In this document: piece after piece, positions 17,092 to 26,800 of the stretch
Layout of the letters: every line of letters begins with the position of its first letter
Position numbering within the stretch: the first letter of the stretch is position 1
Assembly (NCBI GenBank): GCA_009692365.1
Contig: SHZJ01000026.1
Location: 1-52,657 of the forward strand
Reading direction: 5' to 3'
DNA: 52,657 bases
Origin: Gammaproteobacteria bacterium
GTDB lineage: Bacteria; Pseudomonadota; Gammaproteobacteria; Ga0077536
Notes under the pieces: generated by a model
What the model saw: only the letters and a program-made list of their open reading frames with translations
The model's database searches: none
Told to the model about the DNA's origin: nothing
Position numbers and translations under genes: made by a program

Positions 17092-18681
17092 ATGAATACG
17101 CTCGAAAATAACACCTCTTTGCAAGCACTCATTGCGCCGCTAAAGCCGGTGGTCCGGCTGCAGTGCCGCCCGGCTGCGGCACTGGGTGCGCAACCCGCCA
17201 GTCGTTTGTGGCTGGCGATCCATCTCCCTCGATTCACGCTAGATATGGCAACTCGTGGCAACACGGAACGCCGGGCCTGCGTGCTCGTAGACGGTCAAGG
17301 CACGCGCCAGCGCATCACCTTGGTCAATGGTGAGGCGGCCAGATTGGGGATCCAGATTGGCATGCCGCTGGGGGCGGCTCATGCGCTGGGGGAAGTGCTG
17401 CCTTTTATGCGGGTGCCAGCGGCCGAGCAGCGCGCGTTAGCACAACTGTGCGCCTGGGCCTATCAGTTCACGCCGATGGTGGCCCCGGTTGGGCCAGATG
17501 CGCTGGTGCTGGAGGTGCGCGGCAGCTTGGCGCTGTTTGGCGGCTTACCCGGACTACTGATCCGCTTACGCCGGGAACTGCGCCAACTGGGCTTTAACGC
17601 GTTGTCGTTTGGTAGCGCCCCCACCCCCACCGCCGCCATCTGGTTGGCGCGCGCCCGCCACTCAACCCCCGTCGAGACCTTGGCAGGTCTCCCCGCAGCC
17701 CTGAGTCAGGTGCCCATCGAGGTGCTTAATCTCTCCACCAAACTGCAACAAGACTTCTGTGGCATTGGGGTGCGCACTCTGGGCGATTGCTTACGTCTGC
17801 CGCGCGAGAGCCTTGCTCGGCGCTTCGCCCCGGCACTCTTGCTCGAACTGGACCGCGCGCTAGGGCGGCAACCCGATCCGCGCCCGGCCTTCACGCTACC
17901 GCAGGTTTTTTCCAGCCGCATCGACTTGCTCTGGGAGATTCATCACGTGCAAGCCCTCAGTGTCGCCATGGAGCGCCTTTTGAGTGAATTGGCCGGCGTC
18001 TTGCGGGCGGCGGTAGCGAGCGTGCGGGGTCTGCGCTGGCGTCTCTATCACGCCGATGGTTCGAGCACTGACTACCCCCTGACGCTGGTAGAGCCCAGCG
18101 CGGACACCCTGCATCTGCTGCGTCTTTCGCGCGAACATTTTCTCCGACAGCCGCTGGCGTCGCCCGTGCGTGGGATCTGTCTGGAGGCGGCCGATTTTGA
18201 AACTCGGCCGGTAACCCCCGGCGGGGACCTCTTTGCGGGCCGGCAAGGGGGGCCGGGTGGAACCGAGACTTGGCCAAGATTTGTCGAACGCCTGCGCGCC
18301 CGCTTGGGCGGCAAGGCGCTGCAACAGCTCACCGCCTCACCCGACCACCGCCCAGAACGTGCCGGCAGCACGCAAGCTTTTAACGGCACGCGCCTACGCC
18401 GTCCTCTGGCAACCGGCGCGGAGAGTTCGCCGCGTTGGCGCGAGCGGCCTTTGTGGCTGACTCGCCAACCCTTGCCCCTGTCGGAGTGTGATGGTCAACC
18501 CAACCTAGATGGGCCTTTGCATTTGGACGGCGAGCGCGAACGTATCCACAGCGGTTGGTGGGACGGCGCGGAAGTCGCCCGAGACTATTTTATTGCCCAC
18601 AATCAGCACGGTACTCGGCTGTGGGTTTTCCGTGAGCTAACAGGACCACGCGGGTGGTATCTACACGGTATTTTTGAATAA
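17092..18681 (+). CDS. imuB: ImuB, catalytically inactive Y-family polymerase homologue
   Basis: 529 residues, 33 bp after imuA, with a GGAG 7 bases before the ATG. It has the Y-family polymerase fold pattern: WLAIHLPRFTLD where active polymerases have a metal-binding Asp, LVNGEAARLGIQIGMPLGAAHAL, LEVRGSLALFGG, and a thumb-region helix-hairpin-helix (GIGVRTLGDCLRLPRESLARRF). The acidic active-site residues are not in place, as known for ImuB. The C-terminal part (from about residue 420, RWRERPLWLTRQPLPL) is the ImuB-specific tail. It is an adaptor joining the sliding clamp, ImuA and DnaE2. No dnaE2 lies downstream; the next gene is unrelated. Confidence 0.92.
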   Translation: MNTLENNTSLQALIAPLKPVVRLQCRPAAALGAQPASRLWLAIHLPRFTLDMATRGNTERRACVLVDGQGTRQRITLVNGEAARLGIQIGMPLGAAHALGEVLPFMRVPAAEQRALAQLCAWAYQFTPMVAPVGPDALVLEVRGSLALFGGLPGLLIRLRRELRQLGFNALSFGSAPTPTAAIWLARARHSTPVETLAGLPAALSQVPIEVLNLSTKLQQDFCGIGVRTLGDCLRLPRESLARRFAPALLLELDRALGRQPDPRPAFTLPQVFSSRIDLLWEIHHVQALSVAMERLLSELAGVLRAAVASVRGLRWRLYHADGSSTDYPLTLVEPSADTLHLLRLSREHFLRQPLASPVRGICLEAADFETRPVTPGGDLFAGRQGGPGGTETWPRFVERLRARLGGKALQQLTASPDHRPERAGSTQAFNGTRLRRPLATGAESSPRWRERPLWLTRQPLPLSECDGQPNLDGPLHLDGERERIHSGWWDGAEVARDYFIAHNQHGTRLWVFRELTGPRGWYLHGIFE

Positions 18682-18716
18682 CCCCGCCCGCCCTGTTGGT
18701 GCCCTCTCGGCCCTCT

Positions 18717-18745
18717 CCCCTCGGCGCGGGGGTCGTGCCGAGGGG
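18717..18745 (+). terminator. Hairpin after imuB
   Basis: A perfect 9-bp inverted repeat CCCCTCGGC / GCCGAGGGG with an 11-base loop, 36 bp after the imuB stop. Good position for a terminator of the lexA-imuA-imuB unit, although no T tract follows. Confidence 0.45.
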
Positions 18746-19116
18746 CCGGCCAAAAGTATCGTGGGCGCCGCTCGGCAGGCCAATCCGCACGCCTGCCCAC
18801 CTCGACCTCCCGGTGGGCCTGCGTGCGGCCGCTGTGGCGGTATCGGCTGGTCAAGCCCAGCGAAGTTGGCTGCCGTTGGCCCTTGATGGGTAAAATCCTA
18901 ACCCGGACTCACGCCGCGGTCTGGCGAAAAAAAGCTCAAATTCTGCCGCGTGGGCGGACTGGATAGGACTGCGTGATCTCTTCCATGACCATTTGCTAGC
19001 GTGGCGCCCGGCGGGTTGCTCCCGCGCGCTGCACACACCCACCGGGGCGGCAATTTAAGATATGTTTCAGCCCTCGGGGCTTAAGCTGACACCCACTGAT
19101 CCTCAGGAGACTACCG
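18746..19116. other. Intergenic region upstream of the Cys-rich exported protein
   Basis: About 370 bp without a supportable gene. Its right end holds the ribosome-binding site AGGAGA (19105-19110) for the next gene and a possible -10 TAAGAT at 19056-19061 without a clear -35. A short hairpin AGCCC-TCG-GGGCT lies near 19068-19082. Confidence 0.45.
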
Positions 19117-19785
19117 ATTAAGAAAACCCTACTGCCCAGCCTGCTGGGCCTGCTGTTGCTCTCCTCGCCGACTTGCGCCGCGAACCCACCCAAGACCGAT
19201 GCGCCCTCGGCAGCCGCTGTAATCTGCGCCCCCGATCGCCCACTGGAGCAGAAAACCGCCTCCGTGAGCGTCATGTATAACCTCGCCGAGCATCCCCTAT
19301 CGATGCGCGCCGTCGCCAGCGTTTTGCTCCAGCAGGCCCTGGTGGAAGCCGCCTCTGGCCCATCGGGCTGCGGCGAGTGTGCCGGCAACAGCCACAAAGC
19401 GGTACTCTACCGTGTGGCCCCTACGGTGTTTCTGCCCGCCAAGGAACAGCCCGCCGTGTGTCTGCGTTTAGAGAAAACCACGCGGGCGCAGCCTTGGATC
19501 TATCCCGTGCGCTCGTTCAAGTCGGCGGCTGCGCTGAACGACTGGATCATGGCCTTGGCGCGGGGCCAGGGCCCGGACGGCAAAGACCTCTACGCCCGCT
19601 GCGTCGACACCTGCAGCCCGCAGTATCAGTTTTTAGTGACACCCGAAGGAGAAAGTTTGGCAGTGCAGACACAAGTGCAATGTGGTTTGGCGCGAGATGT
19701 TAAGAGCGACGAATACCGGGTCTCCACCACGCTGCGCAGGCAGTGTGACGTCCCGCCGGAGGCCGCCTTAGCGGCGCCACATTGA
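19117..19785 (+). CDS. Unrecognised Cys-rich exported protein, apparent ATT start
   Basis: 222 residues if translation starts at ATT 19117. This start is chosen because AGGAGA lies 6 bases upstream and the reading then begins Met-Lys-Lys-Thr-Leu-Leu-Pro-Ser-Leu-Leu, a clean signal peptide ending near TCAAN. The first standard start codon in this frame (TTG 19156) would cut the hydrophobic core of the signal. The mature protein has eight Cys (CAP, GCGEC, VCL, RCVDTC, VQC, RQC), enough for four disulfides, so it is probably periplasmic. I recognise no family. It ends in a 4-bp overlap (TTGA) with the sterol-desaturase-type gene, so the two probably work or are made together. Confidence 0.75.
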   Translation: MKKTLLPSLLGLLLLSSPTCAANPPKTDAPSAAAVICAPDRPLEQKTASVSVMYNLAEHPLSMRAVASVLLQQALVEAASGPSGCGECAGNSHKAVLYRVAPTVFLPAKEQPAVCLRLEKTTRAQPWIYPVRSFKSAAALNDWIMALARGQGPDGKDLYARCVDTCSPQYQFLVTPEGESLAVQTQVQCGLARDVKSDEYRVSTTLRRQCDVPPEAALAAPH

Positions 19786-20726
19786 GCATAACGAACCCGC
19801 TCGCGCCGTCGGCTCGCTGCCCCCTGGCCACCCTCCTAGCCTATTGCCTCTGGCCTGCGTTGGTGATTTCCAGCAGCAGTATTCTGGCCTTCGGTTTTGT
19901 CAGTGGACATCCAGCCGGGCTGTCTGAAACCCTGCGTAAAGCGTGGTTTTTCAATCTTTCTTATCTGTGGTTGCTGCTGTGGTTGTTTCTGCTGGAGCGG
20001 CGGCGCCCGTGGCGTGAGGCGTGGCAGCAAAGCGACCGCCAACTGGCGGCCGATCTCAGCCATACCTTGCTCGACAAAGGCTCCGTCCAGTTCACCATCA
20101 TTTTGCTCTCCGCTCTGCCGTTTTTCGCCCACCGGGGCGCCGGCGTGGTGGGCTCGCTACCGCTGTGGGTGCAGGTGGTAATGGGGCTGGTCGCCTCAGA
20201 GTTTGGTCTGTACTGGGCGCACCGGCTCTCCCACGAGTGGCCTGTGCTGTGGCGTTTCCACGCGGTGCACCACAGCGTGCGGCGTTTATGGATAGTTAAC
20301 ACGGGACGTTTCCACTTCATCGACTCCAACCTGAGCGTGCTGGCCAGCTTGCCCTTTCTGTTGCTCACGGGCATTTCGATGGACGCCATTATTTGGATGA
20401 GCGCCATCACGGCCTATTTGGGCTTGCTCACCCACTGCAATGTCGCGATGCGCGGCGGTTGGCTCGACTACCTCTTCAACACGCCGAACCTCCATCGTTG
20501 GCACCACTCGACGAATCCTGCGGAGGGCAACTCCAATTACGGCCAGAATCTAGTGCTCTGGGACCAACTGTTTGGCACCTGGCTGCGCCGCCCAGATGCC
20601 GAGCTGGGCGAGATTGGCATTGTGGAGCGGATGCCGCTGCGTTTCCGGGAGCAACTCTGGGTGCCGTTTATCTGGCGGCGCTACCAGCGGGAGTCGGCGG
20701 GCGCCGATCCCGCGACGGTGGTTTAG
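19782..20726 (+). CDS. Sterol desaturase / fatty acid hydroxylase family membrane protein
   Basis: 314 residues, starting at TTG 19782 inside the stop of the previous gene. Four or more hydrophobic segments surround the His clusters of the membrane diiron family: HRLSHE (about 147), HAVHH (about 160) and HRWHH near 238, with a further His at THCN. These ligands bind two irons, and the family hydroxylates or desaturates lipids and sterols in the membrane. The substrate cannot be told. The coupled exported Cys-rich protein and the convergent ferritin-like diiron gene are its neighbours. Confidence 0.88.
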   Translation: MSITNPLAPSARCPLATLLAYCLWPALVISSSSILAFGFVSGHPAGLSETLRKAWFFNLSYLWLLLWLFLLERRRPWREAWQQSDRQLAADLSHTLLDKGSVQFTIILLSALPFFAHRGAGVVGSLPLWVQVVMGLVASEFGLYWAHRLSHEWPVLWRFHAVHHSVRRLWIVNTGRFHFIDSNLSVLASLPFLLLTGISMDAIIWMSAITAYLGLLTHCNVAMRGGWLDYLFNTPNLHRWHHSTNPAEGNSNYGQNLVLWDQLFGTWLRRPDAELGEIGIVERMPLRFREQLWVPFIWRRYQRESAGADPATVV

Positions 20727-20755
20727 CCGCGCCCCAGTGCCTCAGTGGGGCGCGG
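20727..20755. terminator. Bidirectional hairpin between convergent genes
   Basis: A perfect 10-bp inverted repeat CCGCGCCCCA / TGGGGCGCGG with a 9-base loop starts right after the sterol-desaturase stop and overlaps the last codons of the convergent ferritin-like gene. Likely a shared terminator, without T tracts. Confidence 0.55.
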
Positions 20756-21566
20756 CGCTCAGCCGCCGCAGCCGGCGTTGCAGGCCCCACCACAAACAGG
20801 CCAGCGTGAGGCGCAGCGGGCGGCCTTCTAGCCGCAGTCCTGCGGCTTTTAAGACCATCCGCGCCAAGCTGTGCAGGTGCTGCGGCCGGTAGAGTTTCAT
20901 CGCCCGCCGCCAATAGGCGTTGGCATGGCGCCGGCGTTCATAAACTGCGGTGTCGGCCGGGACGTTAGCGCTGTAAAAAGCGTAGGCGAGTTCGTCGTCG
21001 TCGGCTTCAGCCACCCGCCCCCAAGCCACTTTTAGGCGTGCCAGCCACGACAATGGATCGGTCTGTAGATAGCGCTGGAGGTGGGTTTCAAATAGGCGGT
21101 AGTGGCGGGCTTCATCTTGGGCGATGCGCTGGCAAATCTCGCGCAAGACGGCATCGCTGCTGTGGTCGCGGATCGCCGAATAAAACGAACAGGTGCCCGA
21201 TTCCACCACGCAACGTGCCACCAACTCGCCGCTGCGCGAGCCGCGAACCGAGGTGCTGGCAGCTAGCGGCAGGCGGTAGCCGCGGCGAAAGCGCGCCAGT
21301 GCGGCGGGAAAATCGAAACTCGGGTCGACCGTTACCGCCCAGCGGGCGAGGGCGGCGCCGTGCAGCGCTTCTTCTTTGCCCCATTCGTCGGCGGCGGCTT
21401 TGAAGGCCTCGTCGTCGGCAAAGACATTGCGCAGATAGATCACATAGTCCGCGCTGTTGGCTTCCACCAGCGCGGCCGTTTTAACCGTCTCCAGCAGGTC
21501 TTGGTCGACCGCTGCGGGCGTGACGTCGTCCCAGTGAAACTGGGCCAGGTTCCAGTGTTGGCTCAT
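20742..21566 (-). CDS. Ferritin-like (diiron) domain protein
   Basis: 274 residues from ATG 21566; the frame is open 20 codons upstream, but that stretch is not ferritin-like. The pattern of a four-helix diiron bundle is visible: VEANSADYVIYLRNVF, then EWGKEEALHG with a Glu-Glu-x-x-His ligand set, a second helix pair ARCVVESGTCSFYSAI, and AQDEARHYRLFE with the second Glu-x-x-His. The C-terminal 80 residues are basic and lack the motif. Such proteins occur as oxidases, hydroxylases or iron-handling proteins; the reaction is unknown. It converges on the sterol-desaturase-type gene with 15 bp between stops. Confidence 0.8.
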   Translation of the reverse strand: MSQHWNLAQFHWDDVTPAAVDQDLLETVKTAALVEANSADYVIYLRNVFADDEAFKAAADEWGKEEALHGAALARWAVTVDPSFDFPAALARFRRGYRLPLAASTSVRGSRSGELVARCVVESGTCSFYSAIRDHSSDAVLREICQRIAQDEARHYRLFETHLQRYLQTDPLSWLARLKVAWGRVAEADDDELAYAFYSANVPADTAVYERRRHANAYWRRAMKLYRPQHLHSLARMVLKAAGLRLEGRPLRLTLACLWWGLQRRLRRLSAAPH

Positions 21567-21667
21567 GGCGGGAATCTTAACAAGAATTGTGCCCCCCAAG
21601 CCCGCTGGACTTGCCCGCCCTACCACCTGCCGTGGATCTGCACGCGGGTCCGGCGGATGCTGGACCC

Positions 21668-23833
21668 TCAGGGCGGCCCCGCGCCCTGCACCTTAAACTG
21701 GACTTGGTCGAGGCGGATCCCGTCGGGCCCTTGGAGCACCAGCTGGTAGTTACCGGGGGCGGGCGCCCACGCCACCTGCGCGCTGGTGCCCAGCGGCGCG
21801 CCGTTCAGTCGCCAGTGGCTGGCCGGGCTGGGCGGACGGGCGCTGAAAAACACCCGCTGATGCCCGGCGGGGATGTCCGGATCGAGCGCCAGAACGCTGC
21901 CGCTTTGCGGGTAGGTGATGCGCGGTGGCGGCCCGCCGGCGCGCGCGGCGACGATGCGCGAGGTGGCGGTGCCGGTCATAAACCATTCCCTGCGCGCAGG
22001 CTCCAGCCCCCCCGCGAACCTCAGCTCGCGCGGTTCTAGTCCCACCGGTGCCACCGGGTCGGATGGGGTGCTAGCGCCGTGCACGGCCCGCATCACCTCG
22101 GCCCAGATCGGTGCCGCGCCGGTTAGTCCAGACACCTCCCACATGGGCTCGCCGGCAAAATTGCCCACCCATACGCCCACCGTGTAGCGGGTGGAATAAC
22201 CGATACACCAGTTATCGCGCATCTGTTTGCTCGTGCCGGTTTTGACCGCCGCCCAGAAGGGCAGGGTGAGGGCGCTTTCCAACCCAAACGTGCCGCTGCG
22301 GCTGCCGCGGTCGGCCAGGATGTCGCTCACGATGAAACTGGCAGCCGGATCGAGCGTCGCCGTGGGGGCTGCTGCCGGTCCGGGACGCCAGCGCAGCGGG
22401 GTGAATTGACCGGCGTTCGCCAGCGTTCGATAGGCGTTGACCAGTTCCCACAGACTGACTTCCGGTGCGCCGAGCGCCAGCGCGTCGCCGTAGTAGTCGC
22501 TGTCGCGCACCAACTCGGTGAAGCCGAGCGCGCGCAGGCGGGTGAGAAAGCTATCGCCACCGAGCAAGATCAGGGTGCGAACCGCCGGCACGTTCAGGGA
22601 GCCAGCCAGCCCGGTGCGCAGACTCACGAGCCCCCGAAAACTGTGGTCGTAGTTTTGTGGCACGTACAGTCCGCCCGGCGTCATGATGCTGAGCGGACTA
22701 TCGTTGAGCAGTGAGGCGGCGCTGAGCTGGCGCGACTCAATCGCCAGCTGGTAGAGAAAAGGTTTCAACGTCGAGCCGGCCTGTCGCCGGGCCCGCACGC
22801 CGTCCACGTGGCGAGCCGACGACCAGGGCGCGCCGTTCCCCACATAGGCCCGCACCTCGCCGGTGGCGTTCTCGACGACTAATACCGCCCCGTCGCCCAC
22901 ATTGCGCTCGGCGAGCAGGGCCAATTGGCGCTGCAGGCTGTCGCGGGCGAGCCGCTGTACGGTGGCGTCCAGCGTGCTGCTCACGTTGCGCGTGCTGCCG
23001 TCTAGGGCTGCGCGGGCGAGCTGCGGGGCCAGCTCAGCGGCCCCGGGCGGGGCGGCGTGGGGGGTCAGTGCGCGGTGCGCGCGCGCGCTAAAAGCCGCGC
23101 AATCGATGCGGGTGGGTAGTCGTTGCCCCAAAGCACAGCCCCGCGCGCTGAGCCTCTCCAACGTGGCATTGGGCGCGCTCAGCAGGACCGCCAAGACTAG
23201 GGCATCGGTGTGGTCCAGCGCCGCGGGCGCCCGGCCCAGCAGCACCCGACTGGCCGCCTCTACGCCCGCAACTTCCCCGCGGTAGCTTGCGAGATTGAGA
23301 TAGGCCTCGAGAATCTCGGCCTTCGACCACCCCCGTTCCAAGGCAAGCGCGGCCTGCAGCTGTCGCCATTTCTGCCCCAGGCTGCGAGCACCGCGCGCGC
23401 GCAGCGCCGGATCCAGCCGTGCCGCGAGCTGCATCGTGAGGGTGCTCGCGCCGCGCGGCCGCCCGTGCCAGCCATCGCGCAGCGCACCGAGTACGGCCCA
23501 CCAATCCACCCCCGCATGGCTCTCAAAGCGTCGGTCTTCCAATGCAATCACCGTGCGCTGCAGCCCCGGCGCGATGTCGGCGAGCGCGACCCAGGGGCCG
23601 CGCCGCCGCACCAGATCGGTCCGGAGGGTCTGCAAGACCACGCCGTGGCGGTCGAGCAGGCGTGCCTCGCTAGGGGGATGGGCAGCGCGGACCGCGGCCA
23701 GGCTGCGCCCCGCCACGGCCAGCGAGGGGCGGGCCCAGCCCACCCCAACCGCCCCGCAGACCAGCGCGCCGAGCAGCAGCAATCCCCACCCCACCGCCCC
23801 CAACCCAGGCCAGCCGCTGCGACTTATTCTCAT
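21668..23833 (-). CDS. pbpC: Penicillin-binding protein 1C
   Basis: 721 residues from ATG 23833, which overlaps the stop of the macroglobulin gene by 4 bp (ATGA). The longer open frame upstream would run into that gene. Membrane anchor near residues 9-35. The GT51 transglycosylase domain holds the catalytic Glu in ALEDRRFESHAGVDWWA and the GASTLTMQLAARL motif. The transpeptidase domain has the active Ser in GSTLKPFLY, the Ser-x-Asn motif in GSLNVPA, and KTGTS. The C-terminal beta domain is typical of PBP1C. It polymerises and cross-links peptidoglycan in the periplasm and in many bacteria pairs with the alpha-2-macroglobulin gene, as here. Confidence 0.96.
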   Translation of the reverse strand: MRISRSGWPGLGAVGWGLLLLGALVCGAVGVGWARPSLAVAGRSLAAVRAAHPPSEARLLDRHGVVLQTLRTDLVRRRGPWVALADIAPGLQRTVIALEDRRFESHAGVDWWAVLGALRDGWHGRPRGASTLTMQLAARLDPALRARGARSLGQKWRQLQAALALERGWSKAEILEAYLNLASYRGEVAGVEAASRVLLGRAPAALDHTDALVLAVLLSAPNATLERLSARGCALGQRLPTRIDCAAFSARAHRALTPHAAPPGAAELAPQLARAALDGSTRNVSSTLDATVQRLARDSLQRQLALLAERNVGDGAVLVVENATGEVRAYVGNGAPWSSARHVDGVRARRQAGSTLKPFLYQLAIESRQLSAASLLNDSPLSIMTPGGLYVPQNYDHSFRGLVSLRTGLAGSLNVPAVRTLILLGGDSFLTRLRALGFTELVRDSDYYGDALALGAPEVSLWELVNAYRTLANAGQFTPLRWRPGPAAAPTATLDPAASFIVSDILADRGSRSGTFGLESALTLPFWAAVKTGTSKQMRDNWCIGYSTRYTVGVWVGNFAGEPMWEVSGLTGAAPIWAEVMRAVHGASTPSDPVAPVGLEPRELRFAGGLEPARREWFMTGTATSRIVAARAGGPPPRITYPQSGSVLALDPDIPAGHQRVFFSARPPSPASHWRLNGAPLGTSAQVAWAPAPGNYQLVLQGPDGIRLDQVQFKVQGAGPP

Positions 23834-26800
23834 GGCAGGACGGTGATGGCCTCGTTGGGGAGGGCGGCGAACAGGCCCGGCGCATACAGCGCGTCGACCC
23901 GGCTGGGCGGGACGCTGAAAGTGCCGGCGTGGTTGAGCCGCACCCGATATTGCAGGGTCCAGCGACCCTGCGGCGCGTACTCGAAGTACGCCTGCCAGGC
24001 CTCGGGCAAACGCTCCTGCCACGTGGGCGATAGCGCCAGGGGGGCGCCTGCCGCTGGCGCCAGCGTGCTGCTGTCGCCGCCCAGTCCAGCGCCCAGGGCC
24101 GTGGCGCCCGCCGGCAGGGGGTCACGTACCACCACCCAGGTCATATCGGTGCTGGCGTTGACCTCTAGACGCACCTCGTAGACATCCCCACGGTGCCATT
24201 CCCCGGGCACGCTTTGGGCCACGGGTACCCGCGTGCGCGTTAAGGTATAGCCGCTCGCCAACGGCGCCGTTAAGGCGCTGGCCGCGCGGCTCTCAACGCT
24301 AACCCAAGGTGCCCCGACGCCGTGGTGTTGCAGGGTCAAGTGCGTAGGGTCGACGGGCCACGGCAGGTTGAGCACCGTGGGTGCGCTAGGCGGTGGCGTC
24401 CAGTCAACGTGCGTGGTGTGGTCCCCCAGGGTGAGGCTGGACTGGCCGGCTACCGGCGTGGCTTCAAAACGGGCGGAAAATTGCCGTAACGCCAGTGCAC
24501 CCCAGGCGTTCGCGAGCGCAGTATCCCAATGCCCAGCCCGTTGCCGTGCCAGCGATCCCGCCACCAGCCGCGGCACCTCGTCGGCCCAGTCGGGAGTCTC
24601 CAGCACGCTCAGGAGGATGCGGTTGAGCGTGGCGTCACCGCTGACCATCAGCCAGGGTTGGTCGGTGCCGGGTGCGGCTGCGAGGGTCATCAACCCGCCT
24701 TGCTGTTGCAGGCGGCCACGCAGGGTAACCAGCGCTGCGGCCAGCTGTTGGCCGCGTGCCGGTAGGCCCGGCGAGCGGCGCAGGAGGTCAACGAAATCGA
24801 CCAGCGTCGCGGTCGGCCACAGCGCCGGGCTGACGTCGATGCTCTCCAGCCAACCGGTGTTGATCCCTTCTGGATAGCCGCTCAAGGCGGCGATTGCGGC
24901 CAGCTTGCGCTGCGTCAAATCGGCGGTCGCCAGCGGCGAGGGCCGATCCAGAGTGCCGTCAATGAAGCGCACCAAGCCCTCGCGTAGCCGTTGGCGCAGC
25001 GCCGCCGGCACTGCGCGCCCGGCTGCGTGCGCGAGCGCGAGCAAATAGCTGGACAGGATATCGCTGCCGGCGGTCGCCCCCGGGAAATAGCGGACCAGTC
25101 CATCGCTGTCCAAGTGCGCCGGCAGCGCGGCCATGAGGGCGTTCCACGCGGCGACATCGTCGTGCGCGATCGCACTCGACAGCCGCTGCTCAAAACTCTG
25201 ATAGGGGCTGGCCCGCAGGTATTCACCCACCCCGGGTAGTCCCTCGCCCAAACGCGCCTGCCAGCTCACCCGCAGCCCGCCGCGCCCCGGCAGGGCGTCC
25301 GCGGGCGGGCTGACGGCCAGCGATTGGGTGGTCTTTAACTGCAGCACGTCGGCCTGCAGGCTGGCGACCTCGACCCTCGGGAGCACCCGTTGCCGGACTA
25401 ACAGCGCATCGCTCAGCGCACCGCTCGCGGCGTGGATCTGCCAACGCAGCTCGCGGGCGTCGGGCGTGGGGTAGGGCCAGCTGATTTCCTGGGTCTGGCC
25501 GGGTGCCAGGGAAATCGCTTGCGCGGGCAGTAGCGTTGGCGGCGCTGGCTGCGCGTCCGCGCCGAGCAAGGCGGTGACCGTGGCGGTCAGCTCGGTTGCC
25601 AGCACTGCGGTGCCGGCGTTGCGCACGCTAAACCGGGCCTGCAGGCGATCGCCCTCGCGCACCAGCGTGGGCAGCCCCGCGTAGAGCATCAAATCTTGGC
25701 TGGTGCGCAGGCTGGCACTGCCCGTGCCGAAATGCCCCGGACCACCGCTGGCAACGGCGACCACGCGGAAGCTGCTCAAGGTATCGTTGAGCGGAATGCT
25801 GAGGCGGGCGTGACCCTGTGGGTCGAGCTTCACCCGGGGCTGCCAGCTCAGCAGGGTTTCAAACAAAGTGCGGGTGCCACCGCCGCCGCCACCACCGCCC
25901 CCCGGCGCCACCGCCTTGCGCCCGTAGTGGCGGCGGCCAAGCACCTGCATCTGCGCGGTGGCCGTCTGCACCTCAATGCCGCGCCGTTGCATCATGGTGG
26001 TCAGCAGTTGCCAGCTGTCATTGGCGCGCAGTTCAAGCAGGCCTTCGTCCACCGCAGCCAGCGCAATTTCAGTCGCCGGCGCGAGCGCGCCGCCATCTGC
26101 CCGCCGCACGCTGACATCCACCAGCGCCGTTTCGCGCACCCGGTAGTCCGGCCGCTCCGGGGTCACGGTGACGTTCAGTGTTTGCGCCTGCCAGCCCACC
26201 CGCAGTTCGGTCATGCCCAGTTTGAAGGCTGGGCGGCCCAAATCCACGCGCGCGGTGGGCGCAACCGCGGCGTCGCGACCGCGCACGGCCAGCACCGACA
26301 CAAACACATTGGGTGCCGCGTTGGCGGGGATGGGTAACTCGATGACCGGGGATTTGCCAGACAGTTGCACCACCCGGCTCTCCAGCACGCCCTCACGCTC
26401 CAGCGTCACCAGCGCAGTGGCCTCGCGGAAAGGCATTCGTACCTGCAGCCGGGCGGTTTCGCCGGGGGCGTACTCGCGCCGCTCGGACAGCAGTTCCATC
26501 CGGTCGTGGTCCTCCAGCGCGTACCACCAGTCGCTCTCGCCGGCCACCCACACATCCCGATTCACCACGCTAGCATTGCCCTGCGCGTCGTGGGCACGGG
26601 CGCGCAGGATGAGGCTGCCGGCCACCGGAGATTGGCTCGTGCAGCGCAGTTCGCCGGCCGCATTGGTGCGCCCGCTGCAGGCGGGGCCGAGGGCCTTCAC
26701 CTCGCTGCGGTTCTCATAGGCGTAAAAACCACCCAGCAGGCGCTTGCGGTGCGAGTAATTGAGGCGCTGAAACAAGTCGACGACGATGTCGACCGCGGCG

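Noticed and set aside
23210..24181. Long plus-strand frame opposite pbpC and the end of the macroglobulin gene
   Set aside because: Antisense shadow in GC-rich DNA; the minus strand carries complete catalytic motifs.
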